Source: Micromonospora sp. RP3T (GTDB taxonomy: Bacteria; Actinomycetota; Actinomycetes; Mycobacteriales; Micromonosporaceae). From it: a stretch of DNA of 64,000 bases. The DNA is taken from contig NZ_PYPS01000028.1 of the NCBI RefSeq assembly GCF_003027925.1, forward strand, positions 1 through 64,000, given 5' to 3'. Below the pieces are notes generated by a model. That model worked only from the letters and a program-made list of their open reading frames with translations. It ran no database searches and was not told where the DNA came from. The translations under genes were made by a program, and so were the position numbers. Shown piece after piece: positions 60,993 through 64,000 of the stretch. Each line of letters opens with the position of its first letter. Position 1 is the first letter of the stretch.

Positions 60993-62668
60993 GCGGGGTG
61001 CTGCGGGTCGGCAACGCGTCCGGCTTCTACGGTGACCGGTTCGCCGCCTGGCGGGAGATGCTCGACGGCGGTGAGCTGGACGTGCTGACCGGCGACTACC
61101 TGGCCGAGCTGACCATGCTGATCCTCGGTCGGGACCGGATGCGCGACCCGTCGCTGGGCTACGCGAAGACGTTCCTGCGGCAGGCGGAGGGCGTGCTCGG
61201 CACCGCGTCGGAGCGCGGGGTCACGCTGGTCACCAACGCCGGCGGCCTCAACCCGGCCGGGCTGGCCGACGCGATCCGGTCGCTCGCCACGCGACTCGGC
61301 CTCGACGTGCGCGTCGGGTACGTCGAGGGCGACGCGCTCCAGCGGCCGGACGCGCTGACCGCGAACGCGTACCTGGGCGCGTTCGGGATCGCGGCCTGCC
61401 TCGACGCGGGCGCGAACGTGGTGGTGACCGGGCGAGTCACCGACGCGTCGCTGGCGGTCGGCCCGGCGATCGCCCGGTTCGGCTGGACCCGGGACGACCT
61501 CGACGCGCTGGCCGGGGCGACCGTGGCCGGGCACCTGATCGAGTGCGGGGCGCAGGTCACCGGCGGCAACTTCAGCTTCTTCACCGAGCTGCCGGACGGC
61601 GGCCGGCGCCCCGGCTTCCCGATCGCCGAGCTGCACCCGGACGGCACGTCGGTGCTCACCAAGCACCCCGGCACCGGCGGCGCGGTCACCGTCGAGACGG
61701 TCACCGCGCAACTGCTGTACGAGGTGGCCGGGCCGGACTATCTCGGGCCGGACGTGGTGACCCGGCTGGACACGGTCCGGCTGGGGCAGGCGGGGCCGGA
61801 CCGGGTACGCGTCTCCGGCGTACGCGGCACGCCCCCGCCGGACACGCTCAAGGTGGGCGTCAACAACCTGGGCGGCTTCCGCAACTCGATGACGTTCGTG
61901 CTGTGCGGGCTGGACATCCCGGCCAAGGCGGACCTGGTCCGGGGTCAGGTGACGGACGCGGTGGGCCCGGACGGGCTGGAGTTCACGCTGGCCCGCACCG
62001 ACCACCCGGACGCGGCCGACACCGAGGCGGCGAGCGCGCTGCTGCACGTACACCTGCGCGACGTCGACAAGGCGCGGGCCGGGCGGGCGTTCTCGGCGGC
62101 CGCGGTGGAGCTGGCGCTGGCCTCCTACCCGGGTTGCACGCTGACCACGTTGCCCGGCGACGCCACCCCGTACGGCATCTTCACCTCGGACACCGTGCCC
62201 CAGGACGCGGTGGCGCACGTCGCGGTGCTCCCCTCCGGCGAGCGCGTGTCGATCCCCCCGCCGCTCACGACCAAGCGATTGGCGGGGCCCCCGCCTATAC
62301 CGAATGCGTTAAGCGGGGCCCCCTCCTTGCACCTCACCCGGCGAGGGGCGCTGGGGGAGCTGGTGGGGGCGCGGTCGGGGGACAAGGGTGGGGACGCCAA
62401 CCTCGGCGTCTGGGCCCGGACGGACGCCACCTGGTCCTGGCTGCGCGGCTGGCTGACCGTGGAGCGGCTGGCCGAGCTGCTGCCGGAGACCGCCCCGCTG
62501 ACCGTGGAGCGGTACGAGTTGCCGAACCTGCGCGCGGTCAACTTCGTGATCCGCGGGCTGCTGGGGCAGGGGGTGGCCGCGTCCACCCGGTTCGACCCGC
62601 AGGCCAAGGCGCTCGGTGAGCTGCTCCGGGCCCGGGTGGTCGACCTGCCGGCGGAGGTGCCGGCATGA
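60989..62668 (+). CDS. AtuA-family acyclic terpene utilisation protein
   Basis: A 559-residue protein of the AtuA family, linked in Pseudomonas to citronellol and geraniol breakdown. Marks are LRVGNASGFYGDRFAAWREML, YLAELTMLIL, VTNAGGLNPAGLADAI, VTGRVTDASLAVGP and GHLIECGAQVTGGNFSFF. The C-terminal ferredoxin-like domain begins GELVGARSGDKGGDANLGVW. A palindromic repeat element (62280-62333) is inserted in frame in the linker between the two domains, adding roughly 18 residues. The gene is coupled by ATGA overlaps on both sides, to the TIGR03084 gene and the acyl-CoA dehydrogenase. Confidence 0.87.
   Translation: MSGVLRVGNASGFYGDRFAAWREMLDGGELDVLTGDYLAELTMLILGRDRMRDPSLGYAKTFLRQAEGVLGTASERGVTLVTNAGGLNPAGLADAIRSLATRLGLDVRVGYVEGDALQRPDALTANAYLGAFGIAACLDAGANVVVTGRVTDASLAVGPAIARFGWTRDDLDALAGATVAGHLIECGAQVTGGNFSFFTELPDGGRRPGFPIAELHPDGTSVLTKHPGTGGAVTVETVTAQLLYEVAGPDYLGPDVVTRLDTVRLGQAGPDRVRVSGVRGTPPPDTLKVGVNNLGGFRNSMTFVLCGLDIPAKADLVRGQVTDAVGPDGLEFTLARTDHPDAADTEAASALLHVHLRDVDKARAGRAFSAAAVELALASYPGCTLTTLPGDATPYGIFTSDTVPQDAVAHVAVLPSGERVSIPPPLTTKRLAGPPPIPNALSGAPSLHLTRRGALGELVGARSGDKGGDANLGVWARTDATWSWLRGWLTVERLAELLPETAPLTVERYELPNLRAVNFVIRGLLGQGVAASTRFDPQAKALGELLRARVVDLPAEVPA
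62280..62333. repeat. GC-palindromic element inside the AtuA gene (copy B)
   Basis: This copy shares with 33433-33490 the order GGGGCCCC-type core, CGCCTATACC, GCGTTAAGCGGGG core and CTCCTTGCACC. It is read in frame as part of LAGPPPIPNALSGAPSLHLT. It sits in a linker rather than in a conserved domain. Confidence 0.85.
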
Positions 62669-63855
62669 CCATCGTGGACACCCCGGAGCGTCGCCAACTT
62701 CGCGAGCTGACCCGCGCCTTCGTCACCCGGGAGGTGCTGCCGCACCTGGCCGACTGGGAGCGGGCCGGTGTGGTGCCCCGCTCCCTGCACGAGACAGCCG
62801 CGCGGGTCGGGCTGCTCGGCATCGGCTTCCCGGAGTCGGTCGGTGGCAGCGGCGGCGACCTGCTCGACTCGATCGTGGTCACCGAGGAGATCATCCGCTC
62901 CGGCGGCTCGTCCGGGCTGATCGCCGCGTTGTTCACGCACGGCATCGCGCTCCCGCACATCGTCGCGGCGCAGGACGAGCACCTGATCGACACGTACGTC
63001 CGGCCCACGCTGGGTGGCACGATGATCGGCGCGTTGGCGATCACCGAACCGGACGGCGGCTCGGACGTGGCCGCCATCCGCACCTGCGCGGTCCGCGACG
63101 GCGACCACTACGTGGTGAACGGCGCGAAGACGTACATCACCAGCGGCGTCCGGGCGGACTTCGTGACCACCGCGGTCTGCACCGACTTTCCCGGCTCCGG
63201 TTCGCTCAGCCTGCTGGTGATCGACAAGGGCACGCCCGGGTTCACCGTGGGCCGGCGGCTGGAGAAGCTCGGCTGGCACTGCTCGGACACCGCCGAGCTG
63301 TCCTTCGTCGACGTGCGGGTGCCGGTGGCGAACCGGGTCGGCCCGGAGGACACCGCCTTCCTGGCCGTCATGCAGCAGTTCGCCGCCGAGCGGCTGTCGC
63401 TGGCCACGAGTGCGTACGCGACCGCGCAGCGCTGCGTGGACCTGGCGGTGCGGTGGTGCCGGGACCGTTCCACGTTCGGTCGTCCGCTCGCCAGTCGGCA
63501 GCTCGTCCGGCACCGGCTGGCCGAGATGCACACCCGCGCCGAGGCGGCCCGCGCGTACGTGCACGAGGTGGCCGAGCGGGTGGCTCGACCACTCCAGCTC
63601 GGCGCGTCCGGCGCCGCGCCGCGAGCTGGAGCAGTCGGCGGGCAGCCGGTGGTGACCGAGGTGGCGATGGCGAAGAACGTGGCGGTGGCCGCCTGCGACC
63701 ACGTGGTGGACGCCGCGCTGCAACTGCACGGCGGCTTCGGCTACCTGCGCGACGCGGAGGTGGAGCGGCACTACCGGGACGCCCGCATCCTCGGCATCGG
63801 CGGCGGCACCACCGAGATCATGAACGAGATCATCGCGAAGGGCATGGGCCTGTGA
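62665..63855 (+). CDS. Acyl-CoA dehydrogenase
   Basis: A 396-residue FAD enzyme that oxidises acyl-CoA to enoyl-CoA. Visible features are GFPESVGGSGGDLLDSIVV, the FAD/substrate segment GALAITEPDGGSDVAAIRT, NGAKTYITSGVRADF, the YATAQRCVDLAVRWCRDRSTFG helix, and LQLHGGFGYLRDAEVERHYRDARILGIGGGTTEI near the C-terminus with the usual catalytic region. An inverted-repeat stretch (63592-63631) adds RPLQLGASGAAPRAGAVGGQ, absent from typical members. It overlaps the AtuA stop and the carboxylase start by four bases each. Confidence 0.92.
   Translation: MTIVDTPERRQLRELTRAFVTREVLPHLADWERAGVVPRSLHETAARVGLLGIGFPESVGGSGGDLLDSIVVTEEIIRSGGSSGLIAALFTHGIALPHIVAAQDEHLIDTYVRPTLGGTMIGALAITEPDGGSDVAAIRTCAVRDGDHYVVNGAKTYITSGVRADFVTTAVCTDFPGSGSLSLLVIDKGTPGFTVGRRLEKLGWHCSDTAELSFVDVRVPVANRVGPEDTAFLAVMQQFAAERLSLATSAYATAQRCVDLAVRWCRDRSTFGRPLASRQLVRHRLAEMHTRAEAARAYVHEVAERVARPLQLGASGAAPRAGAVGGQPVVTEVAMAKNVAVAACDHVVDAALQLHGGFGYLRDAEVERHYRDARILGIGGGTTEIMNEIIAKGMGL
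63592..63631. repeat. Inverted repeat inside the acyl-CoA dehydrogenase gene
   Basis: CTCCAGCTCGGCGCG (63592-63606) pairs with CGCGCCGCGAGCTGGAG (63615-63631), allowing one two-base bulge, across an 8-base loop. It encodes a Gly/Ala/Pro-rich segment between two helices conserved in the family. It is likely an in-frame insertion of a small palindromic element. Confidence 0.65.
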
Positions 63856-64000
63856 CCGTTCTCCAGACTGCGATCGACACCTCCGCACCCGCCTTCGTGG
63901 CCAACCGGGAGGCGCTGCTGGAGCGCCTCGCCGAGTTGGAGACCGCGCTGGACCAGGCGCGGGCCGGCGGTGGCGAGAAGTACGTGACCCGGCACCACAA
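63852..64000 (+). CDS. Carboxyl transferase (acyl-CoA carboxylase beta subunit), 5' part only
   Basis: The first 49 codons of a gene that runs off the right edge, beginning at GTG 63852 in overlap with the dehydrogenase stop. TVLQTAIDTSAPAFVANREA, LLERLAELETALDQARAGGG and EKYVTRHHK match the N-terminus of biotin-dependent carboxyl transferase subunits (methylcrotonyl- or geranyl-CoA carboxylase type). With AtuA and the dehydrogenase it fits a leucine or acyclic terpene breakdown operon. Specificity cannot be judged from this fragment. Confidence 0.75.
   Translation, partial: MTVLQTAIDTSAPAFVANREALLERLAELETALDQARAGGGEKYVTRHH

Overview
The window is very high in G+C and gene-dense, with many GTG starts and ATGA/GTGA stop-start overlaps. 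Products include DUF3180, DUF2342, MarP, mycosin/EccC/EccD, a Crp family regulator and a PrgI/VirB4-like set. This points to an actinomycete chromosome, most likely Micromonosporaceae (Micromonospora-like; inferred from gene content and style, not from a marker gene). No rRNA, tRNA, CRISPR array, IS element, integrase or transposase was seen.

Layout. 1-2276 (minus): panD, panC and a Rossmann/DUF2520 protein. 2460-4717 (plus): a COG1565 methyltransferase coupled to a stand-alone nuoD. 4781-6949 (minus): a large low-complexity membrane protein. 7082-10769: an osmoprotectant ABC transporter with binding protein and two permeases on minus and a divergent ATPase on plus. 10938-13160 (minus): three uncharacterised genes. 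13279-15561 (minus): DUF3180, folK, folB and folP in a tightly overlapping operon. 15922-24329 (plus): an eight-cistron type IV secretion-like operon (VirB2-like, PrgI/VirB3-like, an 18-codon ORF, VirB4-like ATPase, VirB6-like membrane protein, VirB8/TcpC-like, peptidoglycan hydrolase, unknown). 24336-28340: a membrane-anchored protein of odd base composition on minus, then an FtsK/EccC-like protein with degenerate P-loops coupled to a coiled-coil membrane protein on plus. 28385-32287 (minus): folE, ftsH, hpt and a small membrane protein. 32438-33424 (plus): a GlxA-type AraC regulator. 33466-37375 (minus): tilS, a DUF2342 metalloprotease and dacB. 37527-38033 (plus): ppa. 38086-44911: a compact type VII secretion module with eccD divergent from eccC-mycP. 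44955-46499 (plus): two PAP2 phosphatases. 46564-51959 (minus): marP, a Nudix hydrolase, tlpA, nth, capA and cbiZ. 52125-53658 (plus): crp and a metallophosphoesterase. 53724-59443: a possible glycan or small-molecule decoration island with Alg14/Alg13-like glycosyltransferase halves, two methyltransferases, a radical SAM enzyme and an epimerase-aminotransferase fusion. 59565-64000 (plus): a TetR regulator and an acyl-CoA/terpenoid-type catabolic operon running off the right edge.

The backbone matches the known Mycobacterium tuberculosis order ppa-dacB-DUF2342-tilS-hpt-ftsH-folE-folP-folB-folK-DUF3180-(membrane)-Rossmann-panC-panD (Rv3628 to Rv3601c) and marP-nudix-tlpA-nth-crp (Rv3671c to Rv3676). 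Against that order, the T4SS-like operon and the FtsK-like pair interrupt the folate operon exactly between folE and folP. I see no relaxase, coupling ATPase, integrase or att repeats, so this looks like a resident secretion or transfer machine rather than an intact conjugative element. It is the best candidate here for a poorly described system.

A second theme is palindromic elements inside genes. Inverted-repeat elements sit in frame in the COG1565 methyltransferase, the AtuA-type gene and the acyl-CoA dehydrogenase, and one of these families also supplies the end of tilS.
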